Below, in pieces: positions 1 to 10,501 of a stretch of 64,000 bases of DNA (position 1 is its first letter; every line of letters starts with the position of its first letter). Below the pieces are notes generated by a model. That model had not been told where the DNA came from. It saw only the letters and a program-made list of their open reading frames with translations, and made no database searches. Source of the DNA: Geosiphon pyriformis (taxonomy: Eukaryota; Glomeromycota; Glomeromycetes; Archaeosporales; Geosiphonaceae). The stretch lies in NCBI GenBank assembly GCA_016748015.1, contig JAAOMT010000280.1, forward strand, positions 31,508-95,507, written 5' to 3'. The position numbers were made by a program, and so were the translations under genes.

Positions 1-22
1 CCCCCCCCCCCCCCCCCCCCCC
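1..22. repeat. Poly-C run at the window edge
   Basis: The window opens with 22 consecutive C in otherwise AT-rich DNA. It could be a true homopolymer or a contig-end or assembly artefact; nothing else in the window resembles it. Confidence 0.8.
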
Positions 23-522
23 TGAATGAATCATTCTTGAAGCTTTTGTTGGCTTGTTTCTTCTGTTTATCTGATTTCAAAATAAGGTTATATGGACTGT
101 AAATTTCATACTCGCATATTTCAGCATTTTGTTTTATCCGCCATTTGAAAAATCATTGTAAAAAATAATATTTGCTATACTGTGCAATAGCTATTTGGTT
201 TTAATTTATATTAAAAATAGTTTTTTGTATTTAAAAATAAAAATAAATTATTGTTACTTGAGATTTTTATTAAAAAAAATTTCAATATTAAATTTTATTA
301 AACCTTTAACATAATAATAAAAATCAAAAATACATAAATTCAAACAAATTCTGCTCATCCTAATATGGATTATAGCATACATGACATTAACACAGTCACG
401 GGCGATCAATTTGGAACCATGAACATCTGCTACTTTATTTTAACTGGTTTTTCTAGGGGCATGGTTCATTGACTATTGCTGGTCAGACCAACCGCTATAA
501 AGAAAATTATCGATTAAGTTCA
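23..522. other. Intergenic, downstream of COG3
   Basis: AT-rich non-coding sequence beyond the COG3 stop codon. I see no ORF with family resemblance, no RNA gene and no clear repeat. Confidence 0.5.
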
Positions 523-3500
523 TTAAACCGTTTCGTGGTGCCATACCACTTCACTTTCTACGTCAGGCCACGAATCTTGATCCTCAACCCAAATCTTCAC
601 ATTATCTATCGAACCCAAATTCTGGAGTTTGCTGATGTCGAATTCTAGTTCAATAATATCGTAAAACGCTTGATAGGATTCTATAATATGATTCTACAGG
701 GATTTCAAGTTCAGCAAGAGGTGGTTATACAAAAATGAAAATCATAGGATTGATTATGTGTGAATAAGTGTATTATTATATGTAGAAATAAACGTCTTTA
801 CTTACTCGCAACGGTCTAAGCAACACAGTTTCTGTTTTTCGATCATCAAGGTATTGTGATAACTTGGAGGAGATGAATTGAAGTTTTGATTGGACCAAAC
901 TGCGAAAATTCTTGTATACTTCCAAGATATTTACTATCCACAATGATGAGATAGTGGGTTTATGGATACTTAAAATATTCATAAGGCCTGATAAAAAAAA
1001 GCCAATATTGAGAAGCCGGTCAAATACCTGTTTGAGCAAAACTTTGATGTTTCAAGGGGGTTTGTTGATGAGTGGGCTTCATGTCGTTTCTTAACCGAAA
1101 TGCTGATACCTAAAGCAGAGAAGAATACCAAATATAAAAGAATAAAGTTGGAGATCAACCAATTGAAAAAACCCTAGCAGGGATACCTTCAATAAGAATG
1201 AAGATAATGATTCCACAGCTTCTTTGGCGTTGCCCAGGATAAACTCTTCACATATTTGTTTCAATTTCTTGTCGACTTCCTAAATTTGGGTTAGTATCGA
1301 AGTAATCTCGAGATTGATCTAATATAACAGCAAATATTCAATTGAAATTACCAATTTCGCATCAACCCGATGTCCCACCACTTTCGGCATACCCTTTTGG
1401 GCCAAGCCGATTAATGTATTGGGACTGAGAATTGAATATTTATTCTGCAAGATTTCATTCAAGGCATCTATAAAATTTGAATAATTTTTAGTCACATTAA
1501 AAAACTACCATAACCAGACGAATCGAGCTAAAAATCGATAAGTAGATTGTATTTAGGGGTACCCGTCATCTCGGAAAAATCTAAATCTTTTTCCTCATGA
1601 ACGAATTGTGTTTCAAACGATGCAGTGCGCTCTTTTAGAATTAATAAATGCTTGATCAAAAAAAGTTGACCATCTATTTTATTCTAAAATATTACGTAAA
1701 AATGATTAGTTCTAAACGAATTATATAAATTGAGCATCAAGTACCCAGTCACCTTTTTTGTGATATTCTCACTAGCTTCCAATAAAGAATTCAAACATAT
1801 TAGAACCACATCTTGGGCGATATCATCAAAGATGGAAGTCTATTTGGCAGAGTTGATTTTATAGAAAAAAGTTAAAGAAAAGGGATGTCTGCCAGTGAAA
1901 TCTGAAATGATGGTTAGGCTTACATTAACACATCGATAAAGTTTTGAAAGAATCCATAACGTTCGTTGCAACGTGGTAAAACAGTTGCGATATTCTTCAC
2001 TAGTATCTGACACATTGAAAAATGATAAAGGTGTCATCGGTCTATCGCTATCGTTATCTTGTTGGACAGCTAACAATGCCGGGCCAAATGATGAAGTAGA
2101 CGGGTGATCGAGCTCAATTTCAGGGTTCAGAACCCGCGTTGTTGGTTCTTGCGTAACTAAAATAGAACAATGCAGTTAATAATTAGAATCAAGGACCGAG
2201 ATTTTTTTTCAAAAAACCTTTCAATCTATCTGGATAATCGAGGTCTGAGGGTTCAGGAACAAATTTCTTGATATTGTTATCAATATAAGTTTGTGCGCGA
2301 AACACAAGTCGTTGTTGGGTATCTTGAAGAACGTTTTTGATAAGATAACTGAATTGCAAGCCTGGTTCTCCTTTTTCTAAGAGAAAAAAATCTAAAATTT
2401 AGAGCAAAAGTAAACCCGGTCAAGGCAAACAAAATCAGGATATCCAAAGGTTCACCTGTGTGAGTCTTTTCTTGCGCAGCATAGTCTTGCAATATGGTGC
2501 ACATTTCTGACAAGGTATCAATATGTGCTTCGTGGATAATTCGCGGGCGAAGCTCATCATAGAGATAGCTACATAGCAAATCTAGATTTCCACTAGTTTA
2601 TTTCAAATTGATTAAATTTTTTTTCTGGATAAAAGCAATGTCCTTAGTTAACGACATTCATACTATAAGTCATCTTCCCCAGTGGTAAAAAATTCATAGA
2701 ATAAAGAATATTCCTCCAAGCATAGATTCTTCATGTACCCGTATCCGTTACGTGTCTTTAATCATATAATAAAAAATGAAGGAATAATTAGAAAATACCC
2801 AGATGATCTGAAATGCATCTGATGCAAAAAAATAGAAAATAAAATCAAAAAAAGTACTCACAAAAGTTAATATATCCTGAGTTCCAGGACTTAAGTCTTG
2901 TATCTGGGCAACAATAACAGGAATCAAGAGCTGCTGACGAACCGAAAAATATGCGTTATAACAATCGCTTAATAAAGAAGCATATCTGCTTACAAGAAAG
3001 AATGGGAGGTGAATTGAGGTATTTTGATGAATCACGAATTTATGTGAAGAAAAAACGTTTGCCTACTCTCGATGCGCCGGGCATCTTTTTTCGATTTCAT
3101 TGACACGAATTTTAAGTTTTGGGGCAAGTGATAGAAATTTTCCGTAGAACAAAGCTTTCTGGGAAATAGTACTTAAGGTCTTGTGAAGAAAAGGGCTTTC
3201 GATTATTTAAAAGAAAAAAATCTCTTGAATTCACCTTCATCCCCCACTAATCAAATCTAACCTGATTGGTTTTTTTAGATATCTCCATACCAAGCCCTTT
3301 TATGATCCAAATAAAATTAATTTTTATTAAGGTCATTCCTCGAGTCATACATTGACGAAAACGTAATAAATAAAGCTCAGAGTCTCGATATCTCAACTAT
3401 ATAAAGCGAAAAAATTAATACTGAGAATCAAAATAAAAAAATAGGCTATACTTTATCGTAAAACGGATGAAAGGATCTAAAAATTAAAGTGCTAGTCTTC

Positions 3501-4958
3501 TTCCAGAACGTCCCACCGAGATATCGCAATGGAAGTTAAAATTTAAGGGGAAGTCTTCCAAGAAAAAAACGATACCTCAACCGGGATAAATCTCGATAGC
3601 ATAAGATAACTGGATCCGTTTATTATTGTATAATACTTTCAATGTATGGGCAGAAGCTTGAGATCATTTACATTATGGCTGGGGAAGTTATATCATCCCA
3701 AGTTTTTGCCGGACGGTGTCAAAATAACCGGAGACCGAAAGGTTGGGCCAGTGACTTTCTCAATTTACCATTGCTCATCGTTTGAGGTTTTTGATAGTAT
3801 AGCTCTTTCGATTATGGTACCGTAAAAAAAGGGAATAAAAAGTTGCTGAAAATAAGAATAAAGCAATTACATTTCCCTGCATATACTCCAAACATTCGTC
3901 GAGCCTAGCTAAGGTAGGCACGAATTCATCTTTTTCACATATATTTTCTCCAAGGGAATTAAAGAGACTGGTGATGGATTCCAATTCGTTGTAATAAGAA
4001 AGCTTCGAAGACATAAGATCTGCTAGAGCTTCCAGATGATTCTAAATTGGAGCTATTAATTTGAGACTCGGTCTGATTTTCAGAAAAAAAGTGTAAAAAC
4101 TTCATCTAACCTGCTCTTCCAACAGTTTTTCACATGCAGTCTGTAATGCCTTGGTGCGTTCTTCGACAAATCGGAAGTTGTCATCAAGATCATGGAAAAG
4201 CTTGACAGTAAAACCGATCTGATTCAAAAAGTTATCACAAGCCTGACGGTACATTGTGACAGTCGCTAGGAAATTTCTATAAATAGATATCGATTAAAGT
4301 GCCTTAAGTTCTTTTTGATAATGTCTAAAAAGCAAATTACAGACCTGTATACATCTTCTTGATCTTTCTCCATATCAGTTTCCATCTTTGCAAACCAATC
4401 AAAAAATTGTTGTGTAGTTTCAATAGGATGAGGAATTCCAAGGGAGGCATCTGTCGAAGAAACTACAGTCGCCTCAGCTGCTAACTCTACCAGCAGGTTA
4501 GTGGTTGAACGTGAACGCGGTAAAGGAGAGGGGATAAGCCGGGGATACGGAGAAGTTCGAAGGTTTTCTTTCAAACTAGGGGATGCAACTAGCTGTGGAG
4601 TGGTTGTTCCTACATCATTTGCATACTAAATCACCAGATCCACAAGAGGTTGGCGTAGGGTGACTTTTATAAAGGTAAGTATCCTAACTTTTATTCAAAT
4701 TTTACATACACCTTCAGGCAAGGGTAATTCAGAACAAAGATCTTGTAGATCTAATATACTTTGTTTTTGTGTTTCACTAAGTTGTGTTTTTGATTCCCAT
4801 TCCTCAAGAGTTATAAATTTATTTCGCTGTGTATTAGTATTCATGGAGGAAAAAAGTTTGGGTAGCGCCAGTGGTTTTTTCAAGGGCAACCTGAGACTGG
4901 GAATTACAATGGCATATATATTGATTTTAGGATCTTTATTCAGATCAAAGCAGTCCAT
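523..4958 (-). CDS. COG3: Conserved oligomeric Golgi complex subunit 3 (Cog3/Sec34)
   Basis: Spliced gene of roughly a dozen exons or more. Cog3 is a lobe A subunit of the COG tether, which captures retrograde vesicles at the Golgi. Recognisable family blocks in order are an N-terminal EEWESKTQLSETQ stretch (4710-4958), the TTQQFFDWFAKMETDMEKDQ block (4345-4625), YRQACDNFLNQ to LLEEQ (4111-4276), KLSYYNELESITSLFN with PTLARLDECLEYMQGN (about 3850-4035), LYLLRFRQCMTRG (near 3350), LSDCYNAYFSVRQQLL (near 2930), LYDELRPRIIHEAHIDTLSEMC (near 2540), LSKLYRCVNVSL (near 1930), and the C-terminal TETVLLRPLR (near 820). Minus-strand ATG codons lie at 4958 and near 4843; I chose the upstream one, so the start is uncertain. 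Exon 1 ends at 4710 and exon 2 starts at 4625 with standard splice sites. The last exon reads to a TAA whose last base is at 523. The gene is divergent from the MARVEL-like gene. No disabling change was seen, but not every splice site was checked. Confidence 0.88.
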
Positions 4959-5279
4959 TAATATAAAGTTTGCTTTTATGACTTTATAAAGTTGTACTGT
5001 CGTACATCTCTCTCAAATGTGTGGCAGTGGAAATTTGCAATGTGGCTTGAGTAGCCAAGCTCCAAGACAACGCTTGGCTTAGATTTTTAGGAAATTGGTT
5101 ATTCTTTTAGTTAACCATATTTGCCCTTTTTTAAATAGTTAAGAGTAGTTTCAAACGCTCCTTAACCCAAAAGTTAATTTAATAAATTCTCGTTCCTCCT
5201 TTAAGTCTTTCAAATTAAATCATAAAGAAGCCTTTATTGCAACCTTATTAAATACTTCAAAACCCACAAACGCGATAAT
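4959..5279. promoter_or_regulatory. Shared promoter region, COG3 / MARVEL-like gene
   Basis: A 321-bp gap between two divergent start codons must hold both promoters and 5' leaders. No specific factor site is identifiable by eye. Confidence 0.45.
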
Positions 5280-6200
5280 ATGGGCGATAACGACAAGTTA
5301 GAAATTCCCATTACGAAGTTACAATGGGGGCTACGAGGCTCACAGATATTATTTGCCTTCTTAGCAATGTGCACTATTTCCGCGGTTATTTCTTTCGATA
5401 ATAAACACACGTCCAGTAGAATTTTGGATAATATAGATTTATTCGTGTTAATTTTATCAATGTTATTTTCTGGTGCGATAGTTGGGATTCCATACGCGTA
5501 TTTACAATATGGAAAACTTAAAACGGTTGCCAAAGCACTGCGACACCTACGGATAGAATTTGTACTATCCGCAATCTGGGCGTCATTATTATTTTTGTGT
5601 ACTGCTGGCATAACAATTGAGTTCGCTTTGAGAAAATGTTCAGTTTCCGACTACAGTCAAGCAGAACTCAATAACACCGCCGAAAACCGAACTCATGGTG
5701 AACACAGTTTTGAAAAGGGAATCGGACGTACGTGTAGCACTGGACGTGCAAGTGCAGTGCTTGGATGGCTAGCACTTCTGGCTTGGCTTGGATCAATGCT
5801 TCTTATTACCAAAGAATGGTATGATAACAGACGTCAACCTCTACCATTCAAACATGAGTACCATCCACATGAAGTTACCATGCATTCAAATTCTACGAGA
5901 TCATCTTTGGAGCAAGGGTTACCTCCTACGCAGGAATTTAGTCAATACAAGGATCAAGTTCAAATGGATAATCTTCAACAACAATTGCCATCACCAGCTC
6001 TTCCACAAGTACCCAGCTATCAGCCACCGCCATCTAATCCGCAAGTAGGATTTTCTTCACCGCCACTAGGACCTTCTTCATACCCTCCCCCAATACCTGC
6101 TCCACACGCATCTCCGATGATCAATCCCCATTCTATTCAAATTCCAGAGCCTCAAATCCCACATAGTGGGATCGTTTTTCCAGAACCAAAGCATTTCTAG
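5280..6200 (+). CDS. MARVEL-like four-helix membrane protein with Pro-rich tail
   Basis: Single-exon gene of 306 residues. The hydrophobic profile shows four membrane segments: about residues 17-38 (begins LRGSQILFAFLAM), 53-76 (ILSMLFSGAIVGIPYAYL), 91-113 (FVLSAIWASLLFLCTAGI) and 158-178 (AVLGWLALLAWLGSMLLI). The helix layout, the Arg-Gly near the first helix and a short Cys-containing loop before helix 4 fit the MARVEL superfamily, which works in membrane apposition and vesicle or cortical membrane domains. After the last helix comes a 125-residue cytosolic tail rich in Pro, Ser, Gln and PPP runs, a likely protein-docking region. The start is the first ATG in the frame, 321 bp from the divergent COG3 gene. 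The exact MARVEL subfamily is unknown. Confidence 0.7.
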   Translation: MGDNDKLEIPITKLQWGLRGSQILFAFLAMCTISAVISFDNKHTSSRILDNIDLFVLILSMLFSGAIVGIPYAYLQYGKLKTVAKALRHLRIEFVLSAIWASLLFLCTAGITIEFALRKCSVSDYSQAELNNTAENRTHGEHSFEKGIGRTCSTGRASAVLGWLALLAWLGSMLLITKEWYDNRRQPLPFKHEYHPHEVTMHSNSTRSSLEQGLPPTQEFSQYKDQVQMDNLQQQLPSPALPQVPSYQPPPSNPQVGFSSPPLGPSSYPPPIPAPHASPMINPHSIQIPEPQIPHSGIVFPEPKHF

Positions 6201-6475
6201 AAATATTTTCAGATCGGATTTTGATATGCCCTTCCCACTTTAAATTACTTTGTAAAAAGCCCTTGATTTGGTTAAAGGAAACAGCCTATTATATGCAACG
6301 ATATATTTAAATTCAAATAATAAATATATTTAATAAAATTCTGCATTCCTACAGCTGTAAGTTTGTATAAATACTTTTCGAATCACCTCAATTCTTATTT
6401 CTTATTGGAATTATTTTCTTGTAGCATACAAGAAAGTATATAGTAAATTTGGATAAAAAACGAAATTGAGAAATA
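6201..6475. other. Convergent 3' intergenic region
   Basis: Gap of 275 bp between two converging genes, with AATAAA-like sequences near 6320-6340 that may serve 3'-end formation. No other feature seen. Confidence 0.4.
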
Positions 6476-7375
6476 CTAAATAAGTAAGCTCCATTGAAGA
6501 TTTTCTTGTAGCCAAGTATTTACAACTTTTCCCAAAGCTTTTTTTTCTTCATCTGTCACCCATTTGTGTGTTGCCCCATCAATGATAGTAAGTCGATGGT
6601 GAGGTTCTGGGCCGAGCAATTGGTCATATTTATAGGCACCTTGTACTGGGCACGTCTCATCTTCAGATCCATGCACAGTAAGCACCCTGACCTTTGCCTT
6701 ATTAATATTGCGTGTAACCGACATATCCAAAGCTGCTCGTTTTTTCAGGTCTTCCTGTCTTATGACATACTCGCGATCTTTGTTCTGTCCATACATACCC
6801 CAGACAAATGAACCTTTTTCTTGCAATTCTTTCAGTTGCTCATTAGTGAACCGAGAAAGTGAGGCTTGGGCATGGTCATAACGCGCCGATATATTGATTA
6901 CCAATGGGACATCTTGATAGCGAGACGCGTACAAAAGAACTACTGCAGCACCTTTACTATGTCCTACTATACTAATAACATTTAATTGCAAGATTTTACG
7001 CGTGTACGAAATAATGTTTTGTAAGTTCGATACTTCTTCGAAGTAGTTTCCATAATCTTATGTAAGTGTGATAGAATATAGCGTAATATGTAGAAAGCAT
7101 GACAAAAATTGAATAAAAGAGCAAGTTAATATCAGGATCATACTAGTTGTTCCTCCGCTTTCGCCGTTTCCCTGAAAATCGAAAACAATTGTGTGATAGG
7201 GAAGCCTTTCAGTGAGGGCACGAAGCGTTTGAGACTCTTTATTATTTTTCAGACCATGACAAAGAATGATAGCCCCTTCGTTCTGAGGTTGTTTTTTTAT
7301 TTGAAGCACTCCACAAAGAGAGAACCCATTTTCCGTGTCAAATTCAAATTTCTTGGTTGACAAAATTGTCATCAT
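6476..7375 (-). CDS. Alpha/beta-hydrolase family esterase/lipase-like protein
   Basis: Two exons, 7144-7375 and 6476-7056, joined across a GTATGA...AG intron, give 270 residues. The fold signature is clear: an early strand followed by ILCHGLKNNKES (oxyanion region), FDFQGNGESGG, and the nucleophile elbow GHSKGA with Ser at about residue 111. The acid is likely Asp near 210 in HGSEDETCP and the base His near 241 in DGATHKW, so the triad appears complete. The family includes serine esterases and thioesterases; substrate cannot be told. No signal peptide is evident, so it is probably cytosolic. The intron keeps the reading frame and contains in-frame stops, so translation without splicing would give a truncated product. 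It is divergent from the SURF4 gene. Confidence 0.85.
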
Positions 7376-7698
7376 TAATTATTTCATTTGGTTAAACAGT
7401 GCGATGGGGATATTTTGAGTTGATCCAGCCAATTAGATTGCGACAGGATTACATTCAAGCTCAAGAATATAGGGCATAATGACTCAAGAAAATCTTATGA
7501 TTGATACAACGTGTCCAAATATCAACGGTAAACTGTTAAGCTGCACTTTAAAAATATATTGATTCTCAGCAAACTTTGAAAATTCTCGCTCTACCTTGAA
7601 AACCTCTTTTTTAGTTTGTTACGCTTTTTGGGTGACCTTTAACAAACCCTACAAGTAAGCCATAATTTTGGAAAATAAATTACGACGTCTAGACAAAA
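7376..7698. promoter_or_regulatory. Shared promoter region, hydrolase / SURF4
   Basis: A 323-bp interval separates two divergent start codons and must hold both promoters. No individual element is assigned. Confidence 0.4.
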
Positions 7699-8643
7699 AT
7701 GGATCAGGTTAAACAATACACGTCGCATTTCGAAGATTTCCTCGAGAAATTCTCTCAACCTTTGAAGCCTTATATTCCTGCAATTGCTCGTTTTTTAATT
7801 GTCGTCACATTTCTTGAAGATTCTTTGAGGATCATTTTTCAATGGGAAGATCAACTTTGGTACCTTGAAAAACACCGTAACTTCCCTTGGGGAGGTTCTC
7901 ACCTTTTTTTGGCCATCAATGTTATTGTAGGTTTATAGTAATTTTTTGAAATTGATGGGAATAATTAATTTCTCGAGGGCTAAACATCTAGAAGCTATTA
8001 ATTATGCTGATACTCATCCCTCTTCATTCATCAATTAATTGTTTTTTCACTATAGATAATGCTTGGATGTTCTTTCTTAATTATCCGGCGCAAATATCCT
8101 GAATATGCTGTCAGTGGTTTGTTTGTAGTGGTGATTGCACAATCTATTGGCTATGGGCTCATCTTTGACTTGAACTTTTTCTTGCGCAATCTCTCTGTGA
8201 TTGGTGGTTTATTGATGGTTTTATCTGACGCCTTCTCCAAAAAAAAATCTTTGTTCCCTGGTTTGCCCCAATTATCAGAAACAGATCGAAAAACTTATTT
8301 TCAACTGGCTGGTCGCGTTCTCTTGATTTTCCTGTTCCTTGGTTTTATTTTTAATGGGGAATGGACGTTGACTCGCTTGGGTGTATCTGTCATCGGTTTC
8401 ATCGCCTGTATAATGGTGGTGGTCGGATTTAAGGCAAAATGGTCGGCCACCTTCTTGGTTTTATTCCTGTCAATTTTCAATGTCTTTATCAATAATTGGT
8501 GGTCGGTTCATCATACACACCCACAACGTGACTTTTTGAAATATGATTTTTTCCAGACCTTGAGTATTATGGGTGGATTACTATTGTTGGTTAACATGGG
8601 TCCTGGTGGAATTTCTCTAGATGAGAAGAAAAAGGTGTATTAG
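7699..8643 (+). CDS. SURF4: SURF4/Erv29 ER cargo receptor
   Basis: Two exons (7699-7926 and 8056-8643, GTAGGT donor, phase 0) give 271 residues, close to the roughly 270 of the family. The product is a multi-pass membrane protein that loads soluble secretory cargo into COPII vesicles and cycles between ER and Golgi. Family landmarks are the N-terminal amphipathic part, ARFLIVVTFLEDSLRI, several hydrophobic helices, the loop with NNWWSVH, and the C-terminal ISLDEKKKVY, which carries the lysine-rich ER-retrieval tail seen at the end of SURF4 proteins. No frame damage. The first ATG after the divergent promoter was chosen. Confidence 0.93.
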
Positions 8644-9216
8644 ATATATTTTCTTTTGGGCGGTTGCACAAGGTCGAATTGCTTCTTTTTTGTCCTTGCT
8701 CAATTTTATTTTAAATACTACAAGACATTCCCGTCTCTTCCCCCAATTTCATATAATATTCCTTTTACATCGATTCTTTGTTTAATTGTATAGCACCATT
8801 ATTATTTCCTTGGGTGCGAATAAATAATACTAACGATAAATATGTACAGGACATTTGAAATTTAGATAGTATTGCAAAAAAAAGTATACAAGCTCATTCA
8901 GGATATCGGTTCTATAGTCAATAGGCAAAATATTTTTAAAGAATTTTTCAATTAGTATCAGTCTATAAATGACATTAGATGTCAGCTGGAAATGGCTTAT
9001 GTTGTTAGTACCACTCTCACTTTTCCTCAGAATTAGGAGGGTAGTTTTACGTTCTCTATATCAATAAAATGATCTGGTGTAAGACTTGAATCGCTGTCTT
9101 TTGTCTTGCAAAAAAAATGACTCAAATTACCAGCGTATTTTTTCGCTTAGACGATAATGATTATACAAACTTAATTACATTTGCATAATACCTGACCTAA
9201 ATGAACAGGCTTTTTG
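8644..9216. other. Convergent intergenic region, SURF4 / TXNDC9
   Basis: AT-rich 573-bp gap holding the 3' ends of two converging genes. Several AATAAA-like hexamers occur (for example near 8820 and 9065). No ORF or RNA gene is seen. Confidence 0.4.
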
Positions 9217-10248
9217 TCAGTCCCAATCATCATCATCTTCATGTTGCTTATCAGAATAGCCAAATATTGTTTTCCGTTGCTCTTCTTTTTTAGGCTCATC
9301 GGATTTTGTTATTACACCTATAAATGAGAGGAAAGATATTCATAAAGTTTAATTTTAAATAAATAAAAATCATCCACATACCACTGGTAGATAGTCGAAG
9401 TTCTAGGAGAGTGGTGCTAAAAGAATCGGTATTGCCTAGTTCGTCAAACCCAATAATTCTAAAAATAGTTTAATGTTATCAATATCTTACAAAATTGGGA
9501 AATTCTCAGAATATATTTCTCACTTGTCTGTTGAAATGCCATCCACAAAGCAGATGACACATGGAAGGATTTGGATACCAAGTCGTTCGACGAGGAAAGG
9601 AGCATTTTCCACATTAATTTTCACAAATTTGGTTTTAAAATGTTTTCGTGCAATAGTCTAGATAATAAAATGAATAAATAAATATTTTTCAACAATAACA
9701 AATAAGATATCTTCGATAGAAACTTACTGTCAAATGTTTATCCATTATTTGACAACGCCGAAACTCTTTATGGAAAAAATGAACTACACAGTGTTTTGTT
9801 GAGGTCGTAATATTTAGCACTTCTTTTTCTGAGCTAATTTCTGTTAAGGTTCCATGATCGTGTTGTTGCATTTCTTGTAGTTTACCCATTCTCAAAACAA
9901 ATTTATTATGAGTGGAGTCGAAATTGAGCCCAAAGCGAGAAAAGCATTGAAAACCGCTTATTGACAATCATCTTACTCTGTTTTTAACTGGTTCAATCTT
10001 TGTTCTCGAAAATTTGCCATTGCTAAGTCATCATTTTCCAAATCTTCAAACATTTCATCTTCACTTAAGGGTTCTTTCTCACTTTCATCTGTGGTTGAAA
10101 CTCTTGCTTTATCCAGCACATTCTGAACGCGTGCATCCAGTTTTTCTTCCAATCTTTATAGTGTGAAAAACAACTTGAAAACTTAGAAATAACAGGTTTG
10201 GAAGGAAAGACGGAAAATTGCTTACTGGTCTACTTCGTTATTATCCAT
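9217..10248 (-). CDS. TXNDC9: Thioredoxin-domain protein 9 / phosducin-like (TXNDC9, Plp1 type)
   Basis: Multi-exon gene. It starts with MDNNEVDQ, continues with a coiled acidic segment (LEEKLDARVQNVLDK, DEMFEDLENDDLAMANFREQRLNQLK), then HGTLTEISSEKEVLN, the thioredoxin-fold core HFFHKEFRRCQIMDKHL and FKTKFVKINVENAPFLVERLGIQILP, and ends in an acidic DDDDWD tail. As in other TXNDC9 and phosducin-like proteins there is no CxxC redox pair, only one Cys in that loop, so it should act as a chaperone cofactor (CCT, tubulin/actin folding) rather than an oxidoreductase. The first intron follows codon 8 and uses GTAAGC. It is divergent from AFI1. Identification rests on the whole block order. Confidence 0.88.
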
Positions 10249-10501
10249 AATGTCAAAAATAAAAGTGCGGCAAAGTTGAAATTTGATAAATGTTTGAATC
10301 AATTTCTGATCAAAGTACAAACTAATGAAACATTGTAGCCAGACTTAGCCGGCTTCAAGATCAGTTATGAGTGCTATTAACACTATTATTCGAATTCCTC
10401 TTCGCCATCTCAGGCTTCCCTCTCATGATATTTGTCATTTCCAAAGAGTTTTATTTGTTCTTTACACATCTTTTAGCCTTAATAAGTCACATTAGCTCAT
10501 A
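10249..10501. promoter_or_regulatory. Shared promoter region, TXNDC9 / AFI1
   Basis: A 253-bp gap between divergent start codons. It must contain both promoters; no specific element is assigned. Confidence 0.4.

Noticed and set aside
1-22. Poly-C as a functional element
   Set aside because: Located exactly at the window edge; more likely a contig-end effect, and nothing nearby depends on it.
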